Source: Bradyrhizobium mercantei
GTDB lineage: Bacteria > Pseudomonadota > Alphaproteobacteria > Rhizobiales > Xanthobacteraceae
DNA length: 64,000 nucleotides
Direction of reading: 5' to 3'
Assembly (NCBI RefSeq): GCF_001982635.1
Contig: NZ_MKFI01000008.1
Span: 1-64,000 of the forward strand
A program made the translations under genes and the position numbers. The notes beneath the pieces are model-generated. The model searched no databases, had not been told where the DNA came from, and was given only the letters and a program-made list of their open reading frames with translations. Shown in pieces: positions 1-9,068 of this stretch (position 1 is the first letter of the stretch; every line of letters starts with the position of its first letter).

Positions 1-180
1 AACGCGGTTATCTCGCATCGACGCGCCCCGATCGAGCCGTTGTTTGCATTGCTCAAGCGCGTCTATGGCCTCGCGCGCGCCCGCTATCGGGGCCTGACGC
101 GCAATGCGGCAGCCTTCCAACTCGCAGCGATCGCGATCAATCTCCAGCGATGGGCGAGGACGCCACTCCACGTCGTCTAA
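1..180 (+). CDS. IS5-family transposase, C-terminal end (runs off left edge)
   Basis: An open frame enters from the left edge and ends in TAA; 59 residues remain. They match the end of IS5-type DDE transposases: an RRAPIEPLFALLKR block, whose Glu is the likely third catalytic acid, then RYRGLTRNA and a closing LAAIAINLQRW. The protein would cut and join the ends of its own insertion sequence. The terminal inverted repeat should lie within about 100 bases downstream but I could not identify it without the left end. It abuts the 3' side of degP, in convergent orientation. Partial, so intactness is unknown. Confidence 0.8.
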   Translation, partial: NAVISHRRAPIEPLFALLKRVYGLARARYRGLTRNAAAFQLAAIAINLQRWARTPLHVV

Positions 181-276
181 CCAAACCAGCCATCATGGCT
201 CACCAACCCGAGCCACCCAACCGACCCACACCAATACCCCCAAGCTCCCGCCGATGCGATCGACTTTCGCAAAGCC

Positions 277-299
277 CTCGCTTTCGCGGGGGATGACAG
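277..299. repeat. Half copy of the dispersed palindromic repeat
   Basis: The 23 bases resemble the right end of the palindromic repeat found complete near 61.4 kb (CCGCTTTCGCGGAGGACGACAG there). Only one arm is present, between the transposase end and degP. It may be an old copy truncated by the insertion sequence, or a lone half. Confidence 0.5.
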
Positions 300-324
300 T
301 TGTGGATGAGGCGTCAGCGCGACT

Positions 325-1821
325 TTACTGCACGCCCAGCGCGACGAACCGCAGCTCGCCGTCGCCGTTGGAGACCAGCAGCAGCACGGACTTCTTGCCG
401 TCCTTCTTCAGCTGATCGACGCGCTTCTTGATGTCGGCGGCGTTCGACACCGCCTCCTGCGCCACCTCGACGATGACATCGCCGGCCGACAGTCGCTTCT
501 CGGCGGCATCGGAATTGCCGTCGACGCCGGTGACGACGACGCCCTTCACGCTGTCCTTGATCTTGTACTTGGTGCGCAAATCCTTGCTCAGCGCCGCGAG
601 GTCGAGGCCGAGCGCCTTCTGGGTGACCGGCTTCTCGGCGCTCTCGTCCTTCGGCTTGGCGTTGGCCTGCTGAACCTTCTCGTTGTCCTCGAGCCGGCCG
701 AGCGTGACCTTGCGGGTCTCCTCATTGCCCTTGCGGATGATGACGACGTCGACTTCCTTGCCGACCGCGGTGTCGGCGACGATGCGCGACAGATCCTTCG
801 GATCCTTGACGTCCTTGCCGTCGAACTTGACGACGACGTCGCCGGGCTCGATGCCGGCCGGCTTGGCCGGGCCCTTGTCGTCGACGCCGGCAACCAGCGC
901 GCCGCGCGCCGGCTTGATGTTGAGGCTGTCGGCGATCTCGTCGGTGACCTGCTGGATGCGCACGCCGAGCCAGCCGCGGCGCAGCTCGCCGAACTTCTGC
1001 AACTGGTCGACGACGCCGGCCACCGTCTTCGACGGCACGGCGAAACCGAGGCCGATCGAGCCGCCGGTCGGGGAGATGATCAGCGTGTTGACGCCGATCA
1101 CCTCGCCATCGAGATTGAACAGCGGGCCGCCTGAATTGCCGCGGTTGATGGCGGCGTCGGTCTGGATGTAGCTGTCATACGGGCCCTGGCTGATGTCGCG
1201 GTTCTTGGCCGAGACGATGCCCGCGGTCACCGTGCCGCCGAGGCTGAACGGGTTGCCGATCGCGACCACCCAGTCGCCGAGGCGGATCTTGTCGCTGTCG
1301 CCGAACTTGACCGCCGTGAGCGGCTTCGGCGGCTTGAACTTCAGCACCGCAAGGTCGGTCTTCTTGTCGACCCCGACCACCTCGGCCTTGATCTTGGTGC
1401 CGTCGTTGAGGATGACGTTGATCTCATCGGCGTCGGCGATCACGTGGTTGTTGGTGACGACGATGCCCGCGGTGTCGACGATGAAGCCCGAGCCGAGCGA
1501 GTTGGTCTTGCGCGGCTGGAACTCGCCGCCCTTCTCGCCGCCCTTGCCGCCCGGCCCGCGACGGTTCTTGAAGAAGTCGTCGAAGAATTCCTCGAACGGC
1601 GAGCCCGGCGGCAGCTGCGGCATCGTGCGGTCCTTGGCCTCGATCGTCTGTGACGTCGAGATGTTGACGACCGCATCGATCACCTTCTCGGCGATGTCGG
1701 CGATGCCCTCGGGACCGCGTGCGAACGCCGGCACGGAGCTCAGCATGCTCGCAGCACCGATCGAGATCGCGGCCCCCATCATGCGGAGGCGGCGGCTCAG
1801 GGCTGGTCTGGCAGCGATCAT
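325..1821 (-). CDS. degP: DegP/HtrA-type periplasmic serine protease (Do family)
   Basis: 498-residue envelope protease and chaperone that degrades or refolds misfolded periplasmic proteins. From the chosen ATG the first ~34 residues form a signal peptide. The trypsin-like domain has the full triad: His126 in TNNHVIAD, Asp156 in KKTDLAVL and Ser230 in GNSGGPLF. Two PDZ domains follow, roughly residues 275-360 and 400-498, the usual DegP order. An upstream in-frame TTG would add ten residues, but the ATG is preceded by GGAG ten bases away. A Gly/Lys-rich linker (about residues 88-105) lies in the LA-loop region. It follows hflK, hflC and a DUF2065 gene on the same strand, a common alphaproteobacterial membrane quality-control cluster. 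Confidence 0.95.
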   Translation of the reverse strand: MIAARPALSRRLRMMGAAISIGAASMLSSVPAFARGPEGIADIAEKVIDAVVNISTSQTIEAKDRTMPQLPPGSPFEEFFDDFFKNRRGPGGKGGEKGGEFQPRKTNSLGSGFIVDTAGIVVTNNHVIADADEINVILNDGTKIKAEVVGVDKKTDLAVLKFKPPKPLTAVKFGDSDKIRLGDWVVAIGNPFSLGGTVTAGIVSAKNRDISQGPYDSYIQTDAAINRGNSGGPLFNLDGEVIGVNTLIISPTGGSIGLGFAVPSKTVAGVVDQLQKFGELRRGWLGVRIQQVTDEIADSLNIKPARGALVAGVDDKGPAKPAGIEPGDVVVKFDGKDVKDPKDLSRIVADTAVGKEVDVVIIRKGNEETRKVTLGRLEDNEKVQQANAKPKDESAEKPVTQKALGLDLAALSKDLRTKYKIKDSVKGVVVTGVDGNSDAAEKRLSAGDVIVEVAQEAVSNAADIKKRVDQLKKDGKKSVLLLVSNGDGELRFVALGVQ

Positions 1822-1988
1822 GTCGGAGTTTCTCCAGGCAAACGGGTTCAAACTAGCTGGTTAGAGAGTGCGCCCGAACGGGCATATGGCGCAAGCATCT
1901 CAGCCGGGCATTTCGGCGAAAAACCGGCGGCGCGAGGCTCACGATTGTGTTCATTCCGGCGCAATCCGCGCGCTGGAACAAGCAATGC

Positions 1989-2189
1989 TCAGCGCCGCAC
2001 CACCCAGATCAGGATCAGCCCGGCGACCGCCGAACCGATGCCGACGATGCGCAGGATGTTGTCGGGCGTCGCCAGTGCGCTCTTCATCGCCCGGCGCATC
2101 CAGGCGGGACTTGCCGCGAACAGGATGCCTTCGAGCACGAACAGGATTCCCAACCCGATGAGGAAGTCGCCGAACGCTATTGACCTCAT
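1989..2189 (-). CDS. DUF2065 small membrane protein
   Basis: 66 residues from an ATG that has GGGAGG ten bases upstream. Two hydrophobic segments are visible: roughly residues 6-25 (GDFLIGLGILFVLEGILFAA) and 44-63 near the C-terminus (IVGIGSAVAGLILIW). A basic loop with PAWMRRAMK separates them, the pattern of DUF2065 proteins. It sits between hflC and degP, where this family is usually found, so it probably belongs to the same inner-membrane quality-control operon. No biochemical role is known to me. Confidence 0.85.
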   Translation of the reverse strand: MRSIAFGDFLIGLGILFVLEGILFAASPAWMRRAMKSALATPDNILRIVGIGSAVAGLILIWVVRR

Positions 2190-2279
2190 CGGATGGCAAC
2201 CTCCCGCTCGATGCTTGTTGTTCTTGAAGTGGCGGCGGCGCGTTGACCGCGTCGCCGCCAAGTCCTGATGTTCGTGACG

Positions 2280-3179
2280 TTACTGCTTCGGCGCGGCGGC
2301 CGCCTCAGGCGGCTTGCCGCTGGCACTGCCGAAGTATCTGAAGAATTCCGAGTCCGGCCGCAACAGGAAACGCGTATCGCCGGACTTGAGGCCGTTCTCA
2401 TAGGCCGTCATCGAGCGATAGAACGCGAAGAAGTCCTTATCCTTGCCATAGGCCTCGGCGAACAGACGGTTGCGCTCGGCATCGCCGGCACCACGGGTCT
2501 GGTCCGCCGCCGAATTCGCCTCGGCGACGATCACGGTCGCTTCGCGGTCGGCCTTGGAGCGGATTTCCTGCGCCTTCTGGTCGCCCTGGGCGCGGAACTC
2601 GGCAGCCTCGCGCTGACGCTCGGTCTTCATCCGGTCGTAGACCGCCTGGCTGTTCTGCTCCGGCAGGTCGGCACGGCGGATCCGGACGTCGACGACCTCG
2701 ATGCCGTAGCCGTCGGCTTCCTTGTCGAGCTGCTCGCGAATCCGCGACATCAGCTTCTCGCGCTCGTCACGCACCACGGTGATGAAGTTGACCTCGCCGA
2801 GCACGCGGCGGAGCGCCGCGTTCAAAAGCGTGGTCAGCTGCAGATTGGCGGCCTGGATCGAGCCGACGCTGGTGTAGTAGCGCAACGCATTCTTGATGCG
2901 ATAGCGCGCGAAGGCGTCGACCACGAGCCGCTTCTGGTCGGAGGCGATCACTTCCTGCGACGGGTTCTCCAGATCGAGGATGCGCTTGTCGACATTGATC
3001 ACCGAATTCCACGGCGCCTTGAAGTGCAGGCCGGGATCGGTGACGACATCGACCGGCTCGCCGAACCGCAGGACGATGGTCTGCTCGGTCTGCTGCACGG
3101 TGAACACCGAGCTGTAGCCGACGGCAAGGATGATGAAGAGAAGGACCAGGGACACAATGCCGGTGACAGGGGACCTCAT
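2280..3179 (-). CDS. hflC: HflC, SPFH-domain modulator of FtsH protease
   Basis: 299-residue inner-membrane protein with one N-terminal membrane helix (about residues 7-26) and a periplasmic SPFH/band-7 domain starting near TVQQTEQTIVLRFGEP. A long Ala/Glu/Arg-rich helix around residues 185-235 is the assembly coiled coil. With HflK it forms the cage that encloses FtsH and tunes turnover of membrane proteins. Its ATG overlaps the TGA of hflK by four bases (ATGA), indicating coupled translation. Confidence 0.95.
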   Translation of the reverse strand: MRSPVTGIVSLVLLFIILAVGYSSVFTVQQTEQTIVLRFGEPVDVVTDPGLHFKAPWNSVINVDKRILDLENPSQEVIASDQKRLVVDAFARYRIKNALRYYTSVGSIQAANLQLTTLLNAALRRVLGEVNFITVVRDEREKLMSRIREQLDKEADGYGIEVVDVRIRRADLPEQNSQAVYDRMKTERQREAAEFRAQGDQKAQEIRSKADREATVIVAEANSAADQTRGAGDAERNRLFAEAYGKDKDFFAFYRSMTAYENGLKSGDTRFLLRPDSEFFRYFGSASGKPPEAAAAPKQ

Positions 3180-4321
3180 CGGGTGGCTCCCTGCTGCTGG
3201 CCGGCAGTGGCCGGTGCCGCCGGCGGGCGCCGCGTCGTCAATTCGCTCAGCGGCAGATAAGGCACGATGTTCTGGCCGCCCTGACCACCGTCGTAGACCA
3301 GCTTGTCGGAGCCACCGAGCACTTTTTCCATGGTCTCCAGATAAATGCGCTCGCGCGTCACGTCGGGTGCCTTCTTGTACTCTTCATAGACTTTCAGGAA
3401 GCGTGCGCTCTGGCCCTTGGCCTCGGCCACCGCCTGCTCCTTGTAGCCTTCGGCGGCCTGCTGGATCTGCGCGGCACGACCGCGCGCTTCCGGCACGATC
3501 CGGTTGGCGTAGGTCTGCGCCTCGTTCTGCTTGCGCTCGAGGTCGGCGCGCGCCGCCTGCACGTCGCGGAAGGCGTCGATCACCTGCGCCGGCGGATCGA
3601 CCTTCTGCATCTGCACCTGGGTGATCTGGATGCCGGCGTTGTAGCTATCCAGCGTCTTCTGCATCAGCTCCTGGACGTTCTGCTCGGTGACGTTGCGCGC
3701 CCCGGTCAGGATCGGCTGGATCTGCGAGCGGCCGATCACCTCACGCATCGCGCTTTCGGCCACCGCCTTCACGGTACCCTCGGGATTCTGGATGTTGAAC
3801 AGATAGGCGCCGGCCCCGCCCGGCTTGATGCGCCACAGCACGGTGAAGTCGACGTCGACGATGTTCTCGTCGCCGGTCAGCATCAGGCTCTCTTCCGGCA
3901 CGTCGCGCATGGTGCGGCCGCGCCGTGCGGGATCGTCGATCAGGGTCATGCCGATCGAGATCGTGTTGACGCGCAGCGCCTTCGGCAGCAGCACCGTCTC
4001 GATCGGGTACGGCAGGTGATAGCGCAGGCCCGGCTGCGCATCGCGGTCATACTTGCCGAAGCGCATGACGACACCGAGCTCTTCGGACTGGACGCGGAAG
4101 ATTCCGGTCGCGAACCAGATCGCGAGCGCAGCGACCAGCACCAGCGCGATACCCATGCCGCTGAAGTGCCCGCCGGGCAGCCACTGCTGCAGCCGGTCCT
4201 GACCACGCCGCAGCAGATCCTCAAGATCCGGCGGCCTCGGCCCGGCTGACTGCGGACCCGTGCCCCACGGCCCTTTCGGACCCGAGCCCCATGGCCCCCC
4301 GCCCTGATTTTTCCACGGCAT
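3176..4321 (-). CDS. hflK: HflK, SPFH-domain modulator of FtsH protease
   Basis: 381-residue partner of HflC. The start chosen (MPWKNQGG) has GAGGAG seven bases upstream; a longer in-frame start six codons earlier lacks support. A Gly/Pro/Trp-rich cytoplasmic leader (residues 1-30) is followed by one membrane helix (about 56-73) and the SPFH domain from FRVQSEELGVVMRFG. A helical stretch rich in Ala, Glu and Gln (about 255-320) matches the HflKC coiled coil. First gene of the hflK-hflC-DUF2065-degP run. Confidence 0.95.
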   Translation of the reverse strand: MPWKNQGGGPWGSGPKGPWGTGPQSAGPRPPDLEDLLRRGQDRLQQWLPGGHFSGMGIALVLVAALAIWFATGIFRVQSEELGVVMRFGKYDRDAQPGLRYHLPYPIETVLLPKALRVNTISIGMTLIDDPARRGRTMRDVPEESLMLTGDENIVDVDFTVLWRIKPGGAGAYLFNIQNPEGTVKAVAESAMREVIGRSQIQPILTGARNVTEQNVQELMQKTLDSYNAGIQITQVQMQKVDPPAQVIDAFRDVQAARADLERKQNEAQTYANRIVPEARGRAAQIQQAAEGYKEQAVAEAKGQSARFLKVYEEYKKAPDVTRERIYLETMEKVLGGSDKLVYDGGQGGQNIVPYLPLSELTTRRPPAAPATAGQQQGATR

Positions 4322-4465
4322 CAAACATCTCCTCGGCAAGTCCGGACGGGACGCCCGGGCTCGAATGTCCGGCCCGGTTATAGGGGACCGTCAGGGCCCT
4401 TACAACGCAAGCTTCCTGGCCGGACGAGCTATGCGCCGGGGCAAAATTGTCAATGCAAACATTGG

Positions 4466-4978
4466 TTAACCCCGGCCGCGCCGACGATATGTCACATAGG
4501 AGAAGTCGACGCTGTCGTCCGGACCTGCCGGATTTCGCACGCGCGCGACCTCTTCCCAGTCCTTCGCATCGATCTTGTCGAACCGTGTATCGCCATCCGG
4601 CCGGGCGTGGACCTCGGTGATCTCGAGGCGATCGGCAATGCCCATCCACTGCGCGTAGATCTCGGCGCCACCGATGATTGCAATCTCAGTGGCGAAACGC
4701 CGCAGCGCGTCACCAAGCGCAATTGCGCGGGCGTTTTCGAACGACGTCGTGACGATGGCGCCGCGCGCGCGGTAATTCACATCGCGCGTCACCACGATGT
4801 TGGTGCGTCCCGGCAGCGGCCTGGGCAGGGATTCGAACGTCTTGCGCCCCATCACGATGGGCTTGTTCAGCGTCATCGCCTTGAGACGCTGCAGGTCGGA
4901 TTTCAGCCGCCACGGAATGGCGTTGTTGCTCCCGATCACACCGTTCTCGGCGACCGCAACGACGAGCACGATCTCCAT
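4466..4978 (-). CDS. folA: Dihydrofolate reductase
   Basis: 170 residues. Reduces dihydrofolate to tetrahydrofolate with NADPH, regenerating the cofactor that thymidylate synthase consumes. The sequence starts MEIVLVVAVAENGVIG and carries IPWRLKSDLQ with the substrate-binding acid at Asp28, the NADPH-binding GRKTFESL and IIGGAEIY motifs. The ATG overlaps the stop of the acetyltransferase gene upstream by four bases, so the true start is this internal ATG, not the long open frame. Last gene of the thyA operon. Confidence 0.95.
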   Translation of the reverse strand: MEIVLVVAVAENGVIGSNNAIPWRLKSDLQRLKAMTLNKPIVMGRKTFESLPRPLPGRTNIVVTRDVNYRARGAIVTTSFENARAIALGDALRRFATEIAIIGGAEIYAQWMGIADRLEITEVHARPDGDTRFDKIDAKDWEEVARVRNPAGPDDSVDFSYVTYRRRGRG

Positions 4979-5463
4979 CAGCGCGCTCCTTCCGCGAGTG
5001 CCGACAGCGCCGCGCCGGAGACGCGGCAGATCGTCCATTCGGCCATCATCTCGGCGCCGAGCGATTTGTAGAATGCGATCGACGGCGCGTTCCAGTCGAG
5101 CACCGCCCATTGCAGGCGCGCCCAGCCATTGGCGAGGCATTGCTTCGCCAGATGCACCAGGAGCGCCTTGCCGATGCCGTTGCCGCGCAGCGCCGGGCGC
5201 ACAAAGAGATCTTCGAGATAGATGCCGTGGCGGCCGGCGAAGGTCGAGAAATTGACGAACCAGACCGCGAAGCCGGCAGGCTCGCCGTTCCATTCCGCGA
5301 TGTCGCAGAACAGCCGCGGGTTGGCGCCGAACAGCGCCTCGGCGATATCGGCCTCGCTGGCGTGGACCTCGTGCAGGAGCTTTTCGTATTCGGCGAGCTC
5401 GCGGACCAGCGAGAACACCAGTCCGGCCTCATCGGGCCGCGCGCGGCGGATGGTGAGCGACAT
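4978..5463 (-). CDS. GNAT-family N-acetyltransferase
   Basis: 161 residues with the acetyl-CoA fold of the GNAT family: an LFVRPALRGNGIGKALL motif (the R-G-x-G-x-G/A signature that grips the pyrophosphate of acetyl-CoA) around residues 87-102, then WAVLDWNAPSIAFYKSLGAE near 120-138, typical of diamine acetyltransferase-like members. It is wedged between thyA and folA with four-base ATGA overlaps on both sides, so it is translated with them. Its acceptor substrate is unknown; a polyamine or amino acid is plausible from the NxxxxxFYxxxG pattern. Confidence 0.9.
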   Translation of the reverse strand: MSLTIRRARPDEAGLVFSLVRELAEYEKLLHEVHASEADIAEALFGANPRLFCDIAEWNGEPAGFAVWFVNFSTFAGRHGIYLEDLFVRPALRGNGIGKALLVHLAKQCLANGWARLQWAVLDWNAPSIAFYKSLGAEMMAEWTICRVSGAALSALAEGAR

Positions 5464-6257
5464 CAGACCGCGACTTCGGCCTTGATGTGCGGATGCGGGT
5501 CGTAACCCTCGAGTTTGAAGTCCTCGTAGCGGAACGCGAAGATATCCTTCACGTCGGGATTGATCGCCATCGTCGGCAACGGCCGCGTCGGCCGCGTCAA
5601 TTGCAGGCGCGCCTGCTCGAGATGGTTCGAGTAGAGATGCGCATCGCCGAGCGAATGCACGAAATCGCCGGGCTTGAGGCCGGTCACCTGCGCAACCATC
5701 ATGGTCAAGAGCGCATAGGAGGCGATGTTGAAGGGCACGCCGAGGAAGACGTCGCCGGAGCGCTGATAGAGCTGGCAGGACAGTTTGCCGTTGGCGACAT
5801 AGAACTGGAACAGGCAGTGGCACGGCGGCAGCGCCATCTTGTCCACCTCGGCCGGATTCCAGGCGCTGACGATCAGCCGGCGCGAGTCCGGATTGCGCTT
5901 GATCATCTCGATCACGCCAGCGATCTGGTCGATGCTGCGGCCATCGGGCGCGGGCCAGGAGCGCCACTGCGAACCGTAGACCGGGCCGAGGTCGCCATTG
6001 GCGTCAGCCCATTCGTCCCAGATCGTGACGCCGTTGTCGTTGAGATATTTGATGTTGGTGTCGCCGGCGAGGAACCAGAGCAGCTCGTGCACGATCGCCT
6101 TCAGCGGCAGCCGCTTGGTGGTCAGCATCGGGAAGCCGGCCGCGAGGTTGAAGCGCATCTGATGGCCGAAGATCGACAGCGTGCCGGTGCCGGTGCGGTC
6201 GTGCTTCTCCGCGCCGTCGGCGAGGATGCGTTCAAGCAGGTCGTGATACTGGTTCAT
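5463..6257 (-). CDS. thyA: Thymidylate synthase (ThyA)
   Basis: 264 residues, the standard length. Converts dUMP to dTMP using methylene-tetrahydrofolate as both carbon donor and reductant. The catalytic nucleophile is Cys146 in ALPPCHCLFQF; the phosphate-binding RTGTGTLSIFG is at residues 21-31 and the dUMP-binding QRSGDVFLGVPFNIASYA is present. First gene of a three-gene unit with a GNAT acetyltransferase and folA, so the two linked folate enzymes are made together. Confidence 0.97.
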   Translation of the reverse strand: MNQYHDLLERILADGAEKHDRTGTGTLSIFGHQMRFNLAAGFPMLTTKRLPLKAIVHELLWFLAGDTNIKYLNDNGVTIWDEWADANGDLGPVYGSQWRSWPAPDGRSIDQIAGVIEMIKRNPDSRRLIVSAWNPAEVDKMALPPCHCLFQFYVANGKLSCQLYQRSGDVFLGVPFNIASYALLTMMVAQVTGLKPGDFVHSLGDAHLYSNHLEQARLQLTRPTRPLPTMAINPDVKDIFAFRYEDFKLEGYDPHPHIKAEVAV

Positions 6258-6431
6258 GGCTTCTGTTTCGGGCTCTCTGGGCGGAGCGGCAATTTAGCTG
6301 CCGGAGCCGCAGGTCGACACGCCGATTCGGCTGGATACACCGATTATACCCTGAAAAATGAACACTCCCCGGCAAACGACAAGGGGCGGAACTCGCGTCC
6401 CCCCCTGCCCTATCCACTTGATCGCGTTGGC

Positions 6432-7412
6432 TTAAGTCGCGGGCTTCAGCACCGGCGTCCACTTCGCGATCTCGTTCTTGACGAGGGTCGCGAGCGCCTC
6501 CGGGGTGCGCTGGGCCGACGGTGGGATCACGCTGCCGAGGTCGAGCAGGCGCTTGCGGACGTTGTCATCGTCGAGCGCCTTGATCGCCGCCGCGTTCAGC
6601 GTGGCGATGATGGCGGGCGAAGTTCCCTTCGGCGCGAAGATCGCGTTCCAGGCCTGGGCCTGGAAGGCCGGCAGGCCGGCTTCGGTCGTGGTCGGCACCT
6701 CCGGCAGCGACGGATTGCGCTCGGGGGTCGCGACCGCATAGGCCTTGATGGTGCCGGCCTTGATCTGCGGCACCGCGTTGACGATCTGGTCGCACATGTA
6801 ATCGACCTGGCCCGCGACCAGCGCGTTCATGGCGGGACCGGTGCCGTTGAAGGGCACGCCGACCGGCTTGACGTCGAGGATCGAGTTCAACAGCTCGCAG
6901 GAAGCGTGCGAGACCGAGCCGATGCCGGCGTGCGCGGCGTTGACCTTCTCGGCGTTGGCCTTCACGTAGGCGACGAATTCCTTGAGGTCCTTCGGCGGGA
7001 AATCCTTGCGGGCAAGGATCAGGATCGGGGTGCCTGCGAGCAGCGCGACGGGCTCGAAATCCCTTTCCGGATGATAGGCCAGCTTCGGATAGAGCGGCAC
7101 GGAGGCGGCGTGCGTGCCCATATGCCCTGTAATCAGCGTATAGCCGTCATTGGCGGCGCGTGCGGCGCGGGTCGTCGCCGTGGTGCCACCGGCACCGACC
7201 ACGTTCTCGATGACGATGCTCTGGCCGAGCGTCTGCGCCATGTGCGCGGTGACGATGCGCGAGATCACGTCGGTCGGACCGCCGGCTGCGAACGGCACGA
7301 TCATGGTGATGGTGCGGGTCGGATAGTTTTGCGCGGACGCCGGCACAGCGAAGGCACTCAGTGCGGCAAATGCCGAAAGGCATGCGCCCGCAAGCGAGCG
7401 AATGGACATCAT
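6432..7412 (-). CDS. tctC: TctC-like periplasmic substrate-binding protein (Bug family)
   Basis: 326 residues. The start chosen gives MMSIRSLAGACLSAF and a signal peptide ending near PASAQ; GGGAGG lies seven bases upstream. The mature part begins YPTRTITMIVPFAAGGPTDVISR, the hallmark of Bug/TctC solute receptors, which hand carboxylates such as citrate or other organic acids to a TctAB pump in the inner membrane. It follows tctB and tctA but a strong hairpin terminator separates it from tctA, so it may be transcribed both by read-through and on its own. Ligand not predictable. Confidence 0.92.
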   Translation of the reverse strand: MMSIRSLAGACLSAFAALSAFAVPASAQNYPTRTITMIVPFAAGGPTDVISRIVTAHMAQTLGQSIVIENVVGAGGTTATTRAARAANDGYTLITGHMGTHAASVPLYPKLAYHPERDFEPVALLAGTPILILARKDFPPKDLKEFVAYVKANAEKVNAAHAGIGSVSHASCELLNSILDVKPVGVPFNGTGPAMNALVAGQVDYMCDQIVNAVPQIKAGTIKAYAVATPERNPSLPEVPTTTEAGLPAFQAQAWNAIFAPKGTSPAIIATLNAAAIKALDDDNVRKRLLDLGSVIPPSAQRTPEALATLVKNEIAKWTPVLKPAT

Positions 7413-7442
7413 CTCAATTCCTCCCGGGATCGTTTGACCAAT

Positions 7443-7473
7443 AAAAATGCCGGCCAAATCGGGCCGGCATTTT
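7443..7473 (-). terminator. Rho-independent terminator between tctA and tctC
   Basis: A near-perfect hairpin: AAAATGCCGGCC, a six-base loop, then GGCCGGCATTTT. On the minus strand the stem is followed by TTTTTATT. It lies after tctA and before tctC, so it can attenuate or end the tctBA transcript; the arms are symmetrical enough to act both ways. Confidence 0.85.
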
Positions 7474-7546
7474 CATTTCACGGGACGACGGCGCGAGTCG
7501 ATTCGACTTCCGCCTGCGGCGCGCCGACGCAGGCCCTACAGAGTAC

Positions 7547-9061
7547 TCAGCCTTCCGACTCCACGAACACTTCGTCGCGCTTCGCTCGCAACGTCGGCAG
7601 CACGGCAAGCACCAGGAGACCTGCTGCGATCGCCAGCAGCACCGCCGACAGCGGCCGCGAGACGAACACGCTCCAGTCGCCGCGCGAGATCAGGAGTGCA
7701 CGGCGCAGGTTCTCCTCCATCAGCGGACCCAGCACCATGCCGAGCAGCAGCGGCGCCGGCTCGAAATCGTGCTTGATCAGCCAATAGCCGACCAGACCGA
7801 ACACGCCTGCGAGCACGACGTCGACCGGCGCGTTGTTCACCGAGTAGATGCCGATCGCGCAGAACACCACGATCGAGGGGAACATCAGCCGGTACGGCAC
7901 GCGCAGCAGACGGACCCAGATGCCGACCAGCGGCAGGTTGATGATGATCAGCATCAGATTGCCGATCCACATCGAGGCGATCATGCCCCAGACCAGATCG
8001 GGCTGCTTCTGCATCACCTGCGGGCCCGGCACGATGCCATGGATGGTCATCGCGCCGACCATCAGCGCCATCACCGCATTCGGCGGGATGCCGAGCGTGA
8101 GCAGCGGGATGAACGAGGTCTGCGCCGCGGCGTTGTTGGCGCTTTCCGGCGCCGCCACGCCTTCGATCGCGCCACGGCCGAACCGCTTCGGATCCTTCGC
8201 CAGCTTCTTCTCCAGCGTGTAGGCCGCGAACGACGCGATCACGGCGCCGCCGCCCGGCAGGATGCCGAGGATCGAGCCGAGCACGGTGCCGCGCAGGATC
8301 GCGGGCGTCGAGTCCGCCAAATCCTTCCTGGTCGGCATCAACCCGGTGATCTTCTGCTGCACCAGATTGCGGTCCATCTCCGCGCCGTGGTCGAGGTTGC
8401 GGATGATCTCCGCGAAGCCGAACACGCCCATCGCAACGGTGGCGAAGCCGAGGCCGTCGGCAAGCTCGGGGATGTTGAAGGCCATGCGCGAGGCGCCGGT
8501 CTCGATGTCGGAGCCGACCATCGACAGCAGCAGGCCGAACACGATCATCGCGATCGCCTTCAGCACCGAGCCCTTGGCGAGCACCACCGCGAAGATCAGG
8601 CCGAGCACCATCAGCGAGAAATATTCGGCCGGGCCGAACGCCAGCGCGAGCTTGGTCAGCGGCGCGCCGAGCACGGCGATCAGCACGGTTGCGACGCAGC
8701 CGGCGAAGAACGAGCCGATCGCGGCGATCGCCAGCGCCGGACCGGCACGGCCCTGCTTGGCCATCTGGTGGCCGTCGAGCGCGGTGACCACGGAGGTCGC
8801 CTCACCCGGAATATTGACCAGGATCGAGGTGGTCGAACCGCCATATTGCGCACCGTAGTAGATGCCGGCGAGCATGATCAGCGCACCGACCGGCGGCAGG
8901 CCGAAGGTGATCGGCAGCAGCATGGCGACGGTGGCGATGGTGCCGATGCCCGGCAACACGCCGACCAGCGTGCCGACCAACGCACCGATCAGGCACATCA
9001 GAAGGTTGATCGGCGAGAATGCGACCGCGAAACCGTGGGCGAGATTGGCAAACAGTTCCAT
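7547..9061 (-). CDS. tctA: TctA-family large membrane subunit of tripartite tricarboxylate transporter
   Basis: About 504 residues of very hydrophobic sequence with some ten or more membrane helices. The family signatures are present: GVLPGIGTIATVAMLLPITFG near residue 40 and GILPGGGAVIASFAAY near 265, the paired loops thought to hold the substrate and cation. It drives sodium- or proton-coupled uptake of the ligand brought by TctC. A GTG one codon upstream is also possible. Directly follows tctB. Confidence 0.95.
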   Translation of the reverse strand: MELFANLAHGFAVAFSPINLLMCLIGALVGTLVGVLPGIGTIATVAMLLPITFGLPPVGALIMLAGIYYGAQYGGSTTSILVNIPGEATSVVTALDGHQMAKQGRAGPALAIAAIGSFFAGCVATVLIAVLGAPLTKLALAFGPAEYFSLMVLGLIFAVVLAKGSVLKAIAMIVFGLLLSMVGSDIETGASRMAFNIPELADGLGFATVAMGVFGFAEIIRNLDHGAEMDRNLVQQKITGLMPTRKDLADSTPAILRGTVLGSILGILPGGGAVIASFAAYTLEKKLAKDPKRFGRGAIEGVAAPESANNAAAQTSFIPLLTLGIPPNAVMALMVGAMTIHGIVPGPQVMQKQPDLVWGMIASMWIGNLMLIIINLPLVGIWVRLLRVPYRLMFPSIVVFCAIGIYSVNNAPVDVVLAGVFGLVGYWLIKHDFEPAPLLLGMVLGPLMEENLRRALLISRGDWSVFVSRPLSAVLLAIAAGLLVLAVLPTLRAKRDEVFVESEG

Positions 9062-9068
9062 CACGCCC

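Noticed and set aside
5487..7787. Plus-strand frame of 766 codons
   Set aside because: It runs antisense through thyA and tctC, and its residues are the RDHR-rich pattern of a high-GC shadow frame.
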